Source: Paracyclopina nana (Eukaryota; Arthropoda; Copepoda; Cyclopoida; Cyclopettidae). Taken from it: a DNA stretch of 64,000 nucleotides. The position numbers were made by a program, and so were the translations under genes. How positions within the stretch are numbered: position 1 is the stretch's first letter; each line of letters opens with the position of its first letter. The stretch spans positions 5,776,001 through 5,840,000 of the forward strand of contig JAGUCH010000009.1 of the NCBI GenBank assembly GCA_019096065.1, written 5' to 3'. Positions 19,987 to 31,419 of this stretch are shown here, one piece after another. Below the pieces are notes generated by a model. It was not told the DNA's origin and did no database searches. It was given only the letters and a program-made list of their open reading frames with translations.

Positions 19987-22900
19987 TTATTGGCGAGCGG
20001 CCTCAATACCACTGAGGCCCAAATTGTGGAAGACGATGTCGACGTCGCGCTGAATCTCCTCAGGGGTCGGCCTCCGAAAGCTGGAGAGGACGAGGGGCGT
20101 TTCCGGCCTCCGAGGATGGCCCCAGTGCCTTGGCAAGTCCGAGGTCACGTCTGACGTGTAGCCGCAATTGAAGTCCGGAGGCGGCGACAGCAAATAGGGC
20201 TCGTCGAGGACCGAGCTTGGCCGCGGCCTCGGCCGAGGCCGGTGATGTTGGCGGAACCCAATTTCCGACATGGGAGAGGACAATGGCCTCGCCTGATGTC
20301 CATGGTGATGACCATTATTTCGAGGTCGCTTTTGCAGCAAGTACTGATAGCTTTCGAGAGGCCCGAGGCCGTCGTTGAATTCCTGCGTGTAGATCAGCTG
20401 AGGCTGCGACGGCCTCCGATCCGAGGTGGGAGTGAAGTCATCCAGAGAAATGGTCTCCTCGGTCATTGGGGACTGTTGCAAGTAGCTGCGTCGCCTAAAT
20501 GCGTCTTCTGAGGCCAGCGAGGCCGAGTTGGTCATCTTAGCGGCCTCGCCATTTGTCGAGGCTGACGATGAAGGTTTGCTGCGGTTGGACACGCATTGGC
20601 ACACCGCAAAGATGAGTGAGGCCGTCAGCAAAAAGGCCACTGTGAGCCCAATCACGAGGTAGACCACGGCCTCCATCTAAAATTAGTCAATTAGGTATAT
20701 TATCATGCGAATTTAAGAAAAATCCCGCATTCGATTTTTTGGCCAAGGTACCTTGCTAAAACAGTAACCTTACTTGGTTAGTTAAGTTCAGGGCATGAAA
20801 TTAATTGATTTTCAGTACGCTTCTCATGCATGGCTCTAAGGAAACCAAAGGGCAATCCCATATTTGAATTTATAGTTAAGTTACCTAGGTAAAACAGCAG
20901 CCTTTCTTGACAAGTTGAGTTCAGCTCATTCTAGCCGAGTGCAGTTGGTTTTAGCTAAGTCAAGTTAGATGCTATACTGACGCGCCAACTCATTTGTAAT
21001 TAGCGGCTGATGAGCTAACTTAGCTTTTCTCAACAAAGCAAGCTTCGCTTTTCATAGCCAAGTTAAGTTCGGCAACGTAACTTAAGCTAACTAGTACGAC
21101 ATATAATTAAGCAAAGTTAAGATCTACCGACATGAATATCTGAGAACGGAACTGAGCAAAGCTCAACTTTTTGCCTCACTTAACTTGACTAACCAGTCAA
21201 TATGGGACCGCCCTACTTTTCACAAAAAGCAATGTCAATTTCCTAAAAATAATAAATCAGGCAATTTTGACCTTTTCAATGCAAGTCTAGAATCTGCTCA
21301 AATCATCCGAGTCAATTAAGTGAGGCTCTCCGCCTCGGACACCTAAGTAAAAATGCTTCATTTACTTGTCTGCTTGGGTCAGCCGCAGCCGCGGCCGCGT
21401 CGCCCTCCTCCAACGGGGAGACAATTTTCGTGGAGAGGAGGGAAGAGGCTGGGAAAAAGTCTGTGAGGTTGAAATGCTCCCCTGAAAGGTCCAACAATGT
21501 GTCATTGTGCAGTGCCAGACCCCCGAGTGCCTTCACGATTCTTGGCTCCGTCTCTTTGGTCCAATGGAGGCTCGCGTTGACCAGGACATTGGGAGTGTAC
21601 GAAATGGCCGTGACCCTCACGAGGTCATAGTCTGAGCCTATTAGTGACGCCACATTCATCTTGAGGTATTTGACAAAGTCGTTCCTTCTCAGCCTATAAA
21701 AGAAAGGAGGCCATTTTTTGGGTGCCATATTTTAAGTGATTTTGCTGCAATCACCTCACAATGGTGGCGTTGCCAGAGATGGAGAGAAGGCACCATTTCC
21801 AACGGATGTTGGCCTCGATGAGGTCCACGTGGTTTGCCATCAGAAGGTCGACAGGTTCGAGGGGATCATTGAAGCTGGCAGAACGCCTATGATATGGGGA
21901 AAAGCTATAAGGCAAATGCTACGTACAGCCGCTAGATTCGCAGCGCCATCTATACTGGCAAATTGAGCTAGGACATTTGAGTTGGCTTCGCTACGGAAAC
22001 GATCAAAAATTGGCAATTTCTTGGCTTTTGAAACACTTGTGCCGAAAACTTTGCTAATATGACATAAACTACAGACGAAATGGCACCCTTTCAAGCCTTA
22101 AAACTGCAATCAAATCACGCAAATTTCCAAGATTTTCACTGTTGAAGCCAAATTTTTCCAGCCTGGCTCTACCGTTCAGCCAATCAAATTGCCACTTGTA
22201 ATCACGTGACAGGTTTCGCGCGCTGCAGCTTCTCCAAAAATATTTGCTCAAAGAGCGCCATCTATCGAAAAAGTTTGCCCCTACTCTGGCTTATAATCAG
22301 ATGTTTTATCAGCAGATTATTATAGGTTATGCTCGTTTTTTGTTTCTCCGCTCAAAAATCCGGTTCTTCCCCGCCTTGGACGCCTAAATAGCGTTGAATT
22401 GTGTTTCTATTTTGGCTGCTTTCGCGGAAATTATTATGAACATTTTTCCACAAGATGAAAGCTTCCTTCCCTTCGCAGTATTAATTCGCTTTTGACACAC
22501 ATCCTTCCGTGTTTGATTAAAAAAAGAGGAGAGAAAGAAAGCTGTTTCTTTGTGAAGGCTTGCAACATGCTTATAGTAACAGGAGAGAAAGTTGTTGCTG
22601 TTATAGGTGGCAAAATTGATAAATGGCCCAGTGACACACGTTGTTGCGTGCAGGCCACCGCTATTTGCTATATTCTGCTTATGATTTATTAACGCCAAGA
22701 TGGAGCATACTATAATGCCCCGTTCATCTGCTGCGACCAAATCAGTCGTAACTTTAGCTGTGCGTAGAAACCTTGTCATTATTCCATTACGCCATAAAAT
22801 GGTTGGAAGTGAGGCCAGTCTTGAGTTATAGCCAAAACAAGTTAAGCGCAAGCTGGCTAGGGTCGGTTAAATCTATGTTGCATTGCCATCAGCTGAGAGT

Positions 22901-24326
22901 TTACCTGCCAGAATGACAATGGTTTAGCCTATCCTAGCGTCAGCAAGTAAAACCTGCCAGTTAGGGTCGACTAAAACTTTAAGTACAGCCTGCAACTTGC
23001 GCAATTTAGAGTGTTTCTTCAATTAGTTTATTCAAGCCTAGAAGCAACTGTTGTGAAACTGAGAGCATGGGAACAACAGAAACTCATGGAGTTGAGGCAA
23101 AAACAAAGTTACGCGAAAGGTGCGTAGATGAACGGGGCATAAAAGATAAATATATTTGCGGCTCTTCGTCGGCGTTGCTGGAGACAACTCCAATTAATTG
23201 GGCAAACACAGCCCATTGTTTGAATTAATCCTACATCGATCTTACCACGTGAATGCATTTACATATTTCCCACTTCATATATTCCAATTTATCATACCCA
23301 AAATAAAGTAGAGCACTATGCCTCACTTTTGGGTAACATTTGTCCACCGCAGCAACAAAGTGCTTCAAAAAAAAGTGCACCATGGTTTATTATAAAACTT
23401 TCTGCTGATAATAAAAAAAGGAAGGCCAAGAATTATGGGACAATCCCAGGAAAGCTGGCCTTTTTATTTTCCTCACAGATTGGAAAAGAGCATGGACAAA
23501 GTCTATAGTTTTTCCAGCTTTTAAGTGCATACAGAGTGTCCCATAATTTCCAGAGACATTAACCAGTTACGCGAATCGAGCCTATATTTCTAAGGCACAT
23601 GCTAGGTGCTCCAGCTCGACTTGGAGGCCGATCCGATTTTTCCTCCAACTCGGACTATTCATGGACATTCTGTACACAAAAAATACTATAACTATGGTGC
23701 GAAACTGAGAGAAATGCAACTGCACTAAAGTAGTTTTACCTGACGATGGATGGGCCTGCAAGAAAGAAGAATTCACTTGATTGTGAGTGCTGTGGAAAGC
23801 CATAAATTATTATATAGTATTGCTGAGAGTATTTCTCTGTACTTCCATAGAAGAAGCAGCTCCCATTTCTCTTTTTCTCCAGATTTATCAGGAAAGCTGA
23901 GGATTGCACAAAGTGCTGTAAATTAGGTTTTTTTTTAGTTCTCACCCTTCTTTTTATCACCAGGCAGGTTGTAGTTTTGGTTGTGTCTGGTTGCCTCCTC
24001 ATTAGTCTTGAGCTGGAAGTTTGAAGAGCTTTTTTCACCCACATTATTTAGCTGCTGAGGAGGAGAAGAAGAAGAGGAAGAAATGGTGGCATCTGCAACA
24101 AAGAATTTAATTCCTTCCATTTCTGCAAATCAGCTGTGGTGATATGGTGCCAAAAAAGCTAGCTATAGCCACAGAAGTTAATATAGTAGCTAGGCCAGAT
24201 TTTGACGCATTTCCAATATTATTGGTAAACTCTTTGTGTGATGGTATATTTTTTACCTGCTGATAATCCCAAAGTAGTGGCATGGAAAAGCAGCAGCAGG
24301 ACGACCTTCGCAGCAGCTGTCGCCAT
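19987..24326 (-). CDS. unrecognised type I single-pass membrane protein
   Basis: Six exons on the minus strand fit in phase: 24257-24326, 23946-24092, 23740-23755 (16 nt), 21755-21886, 21366-21693, 19987-20676, giving 460 residues. Residues 1-22 are a signal peptide (KVVLLLLFHATTLGL). A Ser/Asn/Gln-rich stretch follows, then a globular extracellular part (about 78-205) with a basic RRNDFVKYLK helix and beta-type segments ending in NVLVNASL, reminiscent of a SEA-like domain, which is inference only. One membrane helix (about 232-257, VVYLVIGLTVAFLLTASLIF) precedes a ~200-residue cytoplasmic tail rich in Ser, Pro, Arg and His. A larger exon replacing the 16-nt one (23740 to about 23893) is also in phase. 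I do not recognise the family. The three distal exons are well supported; the three 5' exons less so. Confidence 0.6.
20844..21215. repeat. family D inverted-repeat element
   Basis: The element starts AAAGGGCAATCCCATATT and ends with the inverted AATATGGGACCGCCCTA, so it has ~16-bp terminal inverted repeats. It is composed of many AAGTTAAGTT-like segments. A second copy is at 25944-26324. It has no coding capacity and looks like a MITE. It lies in an intron of the minus-strand membrane protein gene. Confidence 0.75.
21934..22280. repeat. family B repeat with paired GCGCCATCTA motifs (copy 1)
   Basis: About 350 bp, homologous to 35820-36171 and 41954-42306. Near each end, in the same orientation, is GCGCCATCTAT, whose complement ATAGATGGCGC matches the core of the CTCF insulator motif. 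The interior includes CAAAATGGCACCCTTTCAA-like and CAATCAAATTGCC segments shared by all copies. It lies in an intron of the minus-strand membrane protein gene. Confidence 0.75.
22712..23141. repeat. family C inverted-repeat element (copy 1)
   Basis: The stretch begins ATGCCCCGTTCATCTGC and ends with the inverted GCGTAGATGAACGGGGCAT, so it has ~18-bp terminal inverted repeats. The interior is built of TAGGGTTGACTAAA-like segments in both orientations. It has no coding capacity. Other copies are near 27628-28233, 30510-31160, 37190-37892, 44437-44921, 46040-46418 and 47716-48173. Confidence 0.75.
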
Positions 24327-25527
24327 TTTTCAAAAAGGTTGGCCTGAAAGTAACCAGAATTGATCACACACTGAGTCAAAAGAAGCAAATGTTGCTGCCG
24401 CACTGCAAACTACATCTATATACCCCTTTTTCTGTTTGCAGTGCAGCACACTGCAGCATTTTGGCTCTAGGAGAAAGGTGGAGTTGGTTGCTTTTTGCAA
24501 GCAGAAACAGCCAAATTCTTTAAAATCATATAAGGTATACTATTTTAGGCACCAAAGTGAGTATTAGTCTCCTTTGGATACATTCGATCCCAGTGAGGAA
24601 ACCTCCCACTGAGACTTTACTACTCAGCCTTGATTTGGTTAAGGCCTCGGTTTTACTTTATGCTACTCAGCTGCTGCTGCAGCAGTCATAAATTCACCAA
24701 AATTGGAGCCTCTTCCATCTTCTTGTTCTTCTGGGCCTCAAAAGCCTTATTATGTGCCTTGTTCATGTATTGAGAGCGCCTTAAAAAGTATTGACAAAAT
24801 TGTCTTAGTGAAGAGTGAATCAGCTGCTGACTGCCACTCTACGAGTTCAGCTTGGGGCCGAGCAGCATTTTTTGAGGCAATGTTTTCTATTTTGCTTCTT
24901 GGTTTTCAGCATTTTTCAAAGCTAATTAACATTCTTCATGTTTCGTTGATAAAAGATGAAATTTAACTTTTGATTTTGCTCAAAATGACTATACTGTCGA
25001 GCGCTTAATAGCGAAACTTAGATTTGTTTACTCTTTCAGGTTGGCCTAAAGTCGATCTGCTGTTTTTTTGTATCAGTTAGCGCGCTTGTCATAAGACAAT
25101 TTTTCTTCTCTCCTTATGCTGTTTTTTGTGCATTTTTCTAAGGAGTTTGGGGTGTCAATTAAAAAGGAGAAAAACTGCGCAATGTTTACAATTAAACTAT
25201 GTGCATTTCCTCAATAAATTCGAATAAACCAATGAAGGCCAATGGCCAATAAATATGGATCTCCAAATAATAATGGGTGTGTTTGCAAGCAGTACGCTTT
25301 TATTGTGGGACCAGTAAAAAAAAGACACTTTTATGAGGCCGAGCTTTGCTAAAAAAAGGGTTCCTAAAGAAGCCAAGAGTGAGCTGAGGGGAAAAAGGCA
25401 ACAAATGATAATAGTGTGGAAAAAGGCTGCCAATTAGGCCTTCATTTGTGTGATACTGCAGAGTGTTTTCATCAAGCTTTTTGGCAAATGTTGACTTGGG
25501 GATCACTCATGATTCGGCTGGTGAGCA
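24327..25527. other. intergenic stretch with half of a family E repeat
   Basis: No gene is supported. From about 24843 to 25165 the sequence matches the left half of the family E element at 26455-27035, starting with GTTCAGCTTGGGGCCGAGCAGC. The last few hundred bases should contain the GPCR promoter. Confidence 0.5.
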
Positions 25528-28500
25528 ATGAACAACTACACGCTATTCGAGGCTATCCTCGCGATTGGTGCCAATGAGGACGAATATCACATCCAAAAAT
25601 TGGTATTATGTGGTAAATATAAGCGTTTTTGTTGCTCAAATTCAGTCTTTGCAGGCCTTGAATGTGGCTCAAGTGATCAGCGGAGTTTTGTGCTCACTTG
25701 GGATCGTGCTAAATGGCTTCGTTTTCTGGTCAGCCCTGAAATGCCTACGAGACGATGAGAATAGGCCTGGATTTGCCTCGATGGCCAATTTAGCCCTGGT
25801 CGATCTGATTTCAGCATTATGGTTTCTGTGGGCAATTGTCATGGCGGAATCGGTGGCGTGGACCGACCAAACCATCTATTTCGAGGCCTTGATCATGGCC
25901 AGGCATCGAAATATTTCCCTGCATTTAGGGTGAGAATCAGAAGGGCGCTCCCATATTGACTGGTTAGTCAAGTTAAGTGAGGGAGAAAGATGAGCTTAGC
26001 TCAGTTCTGTTCTCAGATATTCATGTTGGTAGAATGAAACTTTGCTTAATTTCATGTCGTGCTAGTTATATATAGCTAAGTTAAGTTAAGTTGCCGAACT
26101 AAACTTAGCTATGAAAAGCAAAGCTCGCTCTATATTGAGATAAGCTAAGTTAGCTCATCAGCCGCTAAATACAAATGGGTTGGCGCGTCTGCATAGCAGC
26201 TAACTTAACTTAGCTAAAACCAACTGCATTCGTGAAGAACGAGCTGAACTTAACTAATCAAGAAAGGCTGCTGTTTTACCTAGGTAACTTGACTAAAAAT
26301 CCGAATATGGGATCGCCCTTTGGTTTCCTTAGAGCCATGTGCATGAGAAGCGTACTGCAAGTTAATTAATATAAAGCCCTACTCATGTAAAAAGATTTCC
26401 TCAGGGCATGGGAAAAAAATTTTCTTGGGAAATGTGATCGCCTCTGAACAAGTTCTAGTTCAGCTTGGGGCTGAGCTGCGTTTTTTAGGGCAAATTCGAT
26501 AATTTCATGTCGTACATTCATCAACACGAGTACCAAATTAGCTTTATCTACGTTAAATGGATTGATATGAAATCATAATTTTCATTATGCTAAGCACATT
26601 ATGATAAATAATACTTGCTAGCAAAAATAATGTTTGTTGGCTTAAAGTCGATCTTTTTTTTGCATCAGCTGGTAAGAGACAATTTTTTCTTTTGGTGTTA
26701 TTCTTTCATTTTTATAAGGAGTTTGGTGCTTTCATAAAAATGGCACCGACCACTCTGAATTTTCCAAAATGAGCAAGAAAAAGAAGCACAAACTCCTTAG
26801 AAAAATGCAGAAAAAACACATTAAGGAGGAGAGAAAATTAATCAGATCGACTTTAAGTCAACTTGAAAGTAAACAAAAACAATATAAGCAATTTGGTTGT
26901 GAACATTTTTCCTTAAACAAGAGTAAGATTTAACTGAAGAAAGCAGATTTTTTTTTCAAAAATTATGATAAAGGTGACACAGAATGGCCAATTTTGTCCA
27001 TGAAACCGCTGCTCGGTCCCTAGCTGAACTTGTTGGAAAATAGAAAGCAGCAGATTCACTTTTTCCATGCCTTTAGGCAATTATATACAAGAACAAGGCA
27101 TAAGACATGAACTACCATGATTATGTTGTGTCTCTGGGTCAGCTGATTGCTAACAGGAAAAGGAGACGCGCAACTTTGAAACGCCTCACGCAACCTCTCA
27201 CTCATCTTTCGCTGCTTTCCAAGATTCTTTATGCCCTTTTGGCACAATTGAATTCAGTCAAGCTGCAGCATTATTACTGCATACATTTCACTTCTTCAAC
27301 TTTGCACATTTTTGAGCCATCTCCATTTCCTTTGAGCTGCTGCAGCTTGAAGTGTGTGTACATAATCGGCCCTTACTTTCATATACACTTTGTGTGTGTG
27401 TGTAGGGACGTTGACTTTGTGCGACTTTGTGCTGCGAATTGCGTGGATCATTTCATCGTGTTTTCTTCGTGGCTTTCGCTCCTCGTTCTCTCCGCAGACC
27501 GTTTCATTTACATCACAATGGGCCTCAGGCATTGCAACATTTTGGCTCCCAAAAGGTACTTTGCAAAACTCATACTACCAACTTTACTTGCAGTGAAGTT
27601 AAAATGCTGCTGTCATGTATGAGCTTCATGCCCTGCTCATCTACTTTTTCGCAGCTTTCTTGACTTACTTAACTAAAAAAGTTGACCTTACTCCACGAAT
27701 TTCTACGCGCTGTTACAGCCGAGTTAAGAACTATTTTTATGCATAGCTGCGCAATAGCTGCTTCTAGGGTTGGCTAAACTACAGAACTGTTTATACACAT
27801 ATATAGCTGTGCAATGGCTGCTTCAAGGGTTGGCTAAACTACAGAACTATTTATACACATAGCTGCGCAATAGCTGCTTCTAGGGTTGGCTAAACTACTT
27901 CAAAGCGTTATCTAAAGTGCATACATCGAAGGCTATAATGAATGTTTTAGCCTATCCTAACTAGGAGGATTAACTTGCTCAAGACTCATCCTTGATTTAG
28001 GATAAGTGAAACCCTTGTTGTTCTGGCCGTTTTGCTCTTATGTGATGGCAAAGCAACTTGGATTTAGCCAACCCTAACAAGCTTGCGCTTAACTCGTTTG
28101 ACTCGGTTGCCCAATTCCAATGCTCAAGACTGGTTTCATGCGCTGATTTCCCACTATTTTTCTGCTTAATAAACGACAATTTTTCTAAAAGCTAAAATTA
28201 CGACCAAGTTTTTCGTGGTAGATAAACAGGCTTATCTTTGACATTATGCATTAAAAGCAGTCTAATTCACTGCATTGACGTATTCAAAGCAATTCAATAT
28301 GGAAAAAGTGGCTTTTCTCGCTTTTTTCTTATGCTATATATATAATGTGATGTGTGAAAGCCTACTTCCAACAAGAAAGATCACTAGAGTGAGCTCGTTA
28401 GACTTTTTTAATGGCTCGTACAAGCTAAGGCTCTCTGATGCAATACAGAACTTGTATCGAGAGATTTATGGTGGTTTGCCACCGCACCACCAAAAATCAC

Positions 28501-31419
28501 ATTATCTTTCTTCGCCTTATACAAGCTTGCAAATAGAGAGAGTGGAACAGGGATAAATTGATGTGTGAGGCCTCTAAAATAAGTATTTGTATCGAGCGCG
28601 GCAATTTTTAAAATAGCTGAGTGAGGATTTTTTGAATTGGAAACACACGAATGGAGCTTTACTAGCCCGAGCCTGCGAGGACGGTGATTTTACGATTGTT
28701 CTTTACGTGTAAAAACCCATTAGGCCTGGTACAACTGCATATTAAGGCTTTTGGCACCAAAAGATCGAATCCGAACAAAAAGTCTAAAATATCAATTTGA
28801 CAACACGTGATATTTGCATTATATCGCGAGATGTATTTTGTTCAAAATACTGCCAGATTGTTCTTATAGCCCAATGGCTTTAGCGTCGTATTAGAAATAT
28901 ATCCTTCTGAGGTTCGAATCTGGTTTACACTAATTTTTTTAGTTCTTACCATTCAGAAAGGCCTGCAACGTGATATAAAGCTAACTAGGATCGGTAAACT
29001 GAATTACAGCTCGTGGAAATCGGTTGACAGTGCATAAAAAAGAGAATCCTACATTAAACTTTTCTTTTAGTATATAATATACCACACATAAGTATTTCTA
29101 ATGGGCACAACTACAACTCTCTTTCTTTTGTTGCGTGTAGAAAAGATGATCTAATTTTGACCTGTTTCTCTCTAGGATGAAAGCCATTTTCATGGCCAGC
29201 TGGTTGGCCGCCATTATTTTGTCACTATTGAATTTCGGACATTTGGCACCGGATGGGCCTTTCTTATTGCTCCGCCGAATTGTCAGCTCTTTCTGGCAGC
29301 TGGCATTCTGGTATATAACCCACTTTCATACCATAACCAACTTTTCATTGTTTCCAACCATATGGGATTATTTACAGCCATTTTATGCCCCTCCCAGGCA
29401 ACTTTTGGCATGAGAAATGCGAGCCAGTTTTCTTTCCCTGAATTATCCAGGAAAAATTCCCTGGGTGCAAAAGGAAATGCAAATAGACTGACATGTTGAC
29501 CGCAATATCTATTTATATATGCATACGCAGTGGAAAAATAGCAGTAAACTGAGCATATTTTTCGAACCAGCATCCCGATGAACCGAGCCTCTAAATCTGA
29601 GGCATACATTGCTTCAAAGAGGCCCAGTTGAGCTCGCTGCTCGACTTGGAATCCGATCCGATTTTTACCTAGGTGACACTAGCTATTTAAGATTGCTTTG
29701 CAGGGCGACCATAGCTGTGATATACAGCTTTTATGGCGGCATTTTGATACGGAAACAGAGGCTGTTAAAAGTGTGTTGCACGAGGCTGGTTGAGCCCAGA
29801 GGCTCCTCCCAACTTTTGGAGTTGACCCGAAAAATGCGGCAAACTTTGGCCGAGGTCAAAAGCTCCAAATTTGTCCTGGCCATTTTGAGGTAATGGAGTC
29901 ATCTGTCAGGCTGAACTGCAGCCTTTACTTTAGTTTATTTATTACTGGATGTTTCAAAATTCCTCAATTTTCTTGTTGCAAAGCAGGCCAAGTTTGAGAG
30001 AAACGAGGCAGTGCAGAAAACTGACTTGTCTATATGCTGCAGCTGCAATAAATTGGCAAAAATGCATTGTGGTATTTTGCAATAACAACATATATTCTTC
30101 ATGCAGCTCAGTGACTGTCTCATGGGTGCCCTCGATGGTCCTCTTCACGGCCTACACTTTGGCAGGATTGGAGCCTGTCAATGCGATCATATTTCAAAGC
30201 TTTTCCCTGCGATGCGAAAGCAGTGGGGAAAATTCCGCTGGAGGAGACCTTTTCACCTTGGTCAAGTGTATTCAGGATTTCCGGCCTCATGGCCTCGAAT
30301 GCTCGAGGCCATTTCACCAGGCTAGTTTATTTTTGGCCCATTTTTAAAAATGCTATTCATTTTGGGGGATTATCAATTACTAGCCCGAGCCTGCGAGGGT
30401 GGTAATTTCACGTGGAATAATTCCATGTTCTCAGTTAACTGTCATAGCTTGTTAGCGATGCCACCAGGATTGAGTATACTTGGGCAACTTGGAAAATCCC
30501 TGGGAAATTTAGGCCTTGCAGAATGTTTAGTCAGCCCTAGCCGGCCGGCTTTACTTGCTCTAAGGCTCGTGCTTGAATTAGGGCAGACTAAACCAATGTT
30601 AGTTTGGAACGCTAGCTCTTGAACTAAGGCAAATCAAAATTGATTAAATCAACCCTAGCTAGCCTGCGCTTAACTTGACCGAATCGCTAGGCCAATTTGA
30701 ACACTAACAACTGGTCTTTTACTGACTTTTGGCTATTTTTGTCTTTAAGTTGAATAACGGCACTTTTTTAAAAGACTGGTTAAGCTACGATTGACCTATG
30801 CCCTATTCACTTACAAAGACAAAATGAGTCATGAATGTAGCAATTTCAAGAAAAAGTGTTGGTAGTCAATTATGACAAAAGTGTTGATTAGTCAGCGCAT
30901 GAATCACTCTCTAGCTGAAGAATCAGGCTAGAAAGCCAAACAGGCTGAGCGCAGGCAGGCTAGGGTTGATTAAATCTATGTAGCTTAAGCATCAGTTGAG
31001 AGTTTCACTCCCAGAATCCCTACGGTTTAGCCTATCCAAACGTAAGAACTAGTCTTGAGCAAGTTAAAAAAAGTTAGGGCAGACTAAAACATTATAACTA
31101 GCAATTTATGCAAGTTTGATGGCTTTCTTAATTAGTTGAGTCAACCCTGGAAGCAACTATTGTAGTGCATCTACTGCCATCTGTAAGGTGTAAACTTGCA
31201 CAATTTTAGGTGTACCAGGATGAAGATGTGTTCTGCAAGGACACCCAAGTGTTGATGAGAGACCAGAAAGTAGCCCTGCTGAGCGACTTCCTGATGCACT
31301 TTGTCAGCATCAACTCCGTGCTGAACCCGCTGATCTATGCGCTCTCCCACAAAGAATTCAGAAGAGTACTGAACAACCTTAAAATAGGCCAATTTGCCAG
31401 GAGCGAGCAACTACTATAA
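25528..31419 (+). CDS. rhodopsin-like (class A) G protein-coupled receptor
   Basis: Seven exons join in phase to 394 residues: 25528-25602, 25655-25929, 27406-27555, 29176-29310, 29704-29889, 30107-30260, 31210-31419. Seven hydrophobic segments are seen: TM1 (VAQVISGVLCSLGIVL), TM2 (MANLALVDLISALWFLWAI), TM3 ending in a DRF variant of DRY, TM4 (AIFMASWLAAIILSLL), TM5 across exons 4-5, TM6 (KFVLAI ... VSWVPSMVLF), and TM7 with NPLIY. The TM3 cysteine is present, but no matching cysteine is evident in extracellular loop 2. The third extracellular loop is unusually long (~50 residues). The exon 6 donor would be GTCAAG, which is weak. Introns are packed with repeat families C, D and E. Ligand unknown. 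Confidence 0.72.
25944..26324. repeat. family D inverted-repeat element (copy 2)
   Basis: Bounded by GGGCGCTCCCATATTGACT and the inverted CCGAATATGGGATCGCCC. It is homologous, in inverted orientation, to 20844-21215. It lies in GPCR intron 2. Confidence 0.75.
26455..27035. repeat. family E inverted-repeat element
   Basis: It starts GTTCAGCTTGGGGCTGAGCTGCG and ends with the inverted CGCTGCTCGGTCCCTAGCTGAAC, giving terminal inverted repeats of about 23 bp with mismatches. Inner segments (TTAAAGTCGATCT and its complement) are also inverted, so the whole can fold back. Half copies lie at about 24843-25165 and 32280-32605. Non-coding. Confidence 0.7.
27628..28233. repeat. family C inverted-repeat element (copy 2)
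   Basis: Begins CATGCCCTGCTCATCTAC and ends GTGGTAGATAAACAGG, inverted with respect to each other. It contains three short tandem copies of a segment with GGGTTGGCTAAACTAC near 27760-27895. It lies in GPCR intron 3. Confidence 0.65.
28299..28556 (+). CDS. small putative secreted peptide nested in a GPCR intron
   Basis: An 85-codon frame (from the ATG at 28299; an upstream ATG at 28275 is also open) starts with MEKVAFLAFFLCYIYNVMC, which looks like a signal peptide. It is followed by a basic PTRKITR stretch and about 55 residues with an amphipathic helix-like segment and a His/Pro-rich end. It has one cysteine, at the signal peptide end. It lies in intron 3 of the GPCR on the same strand. I do not recognise it. 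It could be a small precursor peptide, an alternative exon, or a chance frame. Confidence 0.25.
   Translation: MEKVAFLAFFLCYIYNVMCESLLPTRKITRVSSLDFFNGSYKLRLSDAIQNLYREIYGGLPPHHQKSHYLSSPYTSLQIERVEQG
28600..29040. repeat. degenerate copy of the tRNA-bearing foldback family
   Basis: Pieces of the foldback arm appear in order: AGCTGAGTGAGGATTTT, then TTTACTAGCCCGAGCCTGCGAGG (28657-28681), a tRNA-like segment with a B-box-like GAGGTTCGAATC (28909-28920), and GGATCGGTAAACTGAATTA (28989-29007). The order and spacing match the arm at 14283-15053 with deletions. Located in GPCR intron 3. Confidence 0.6.
30510..31165. repeat. family C repeat sequence in GPCR intron 6
   Basis: TAGGGTTGATTAAATC, TGAGTCTTGAGC-like and TAGTTGAGTCAACCCTGGAAGC segments typical of family C occur here in both orientations. 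The outer ends are diverged, so the limits are approximate. Confidence 0.5.

Noticed and set aside
22384..22851. 155-codon minus-strand frame
   Set aside because: It overlaps the family C element, whose terminal inverted repeats explain the sequence, and its composition is not protein-like.
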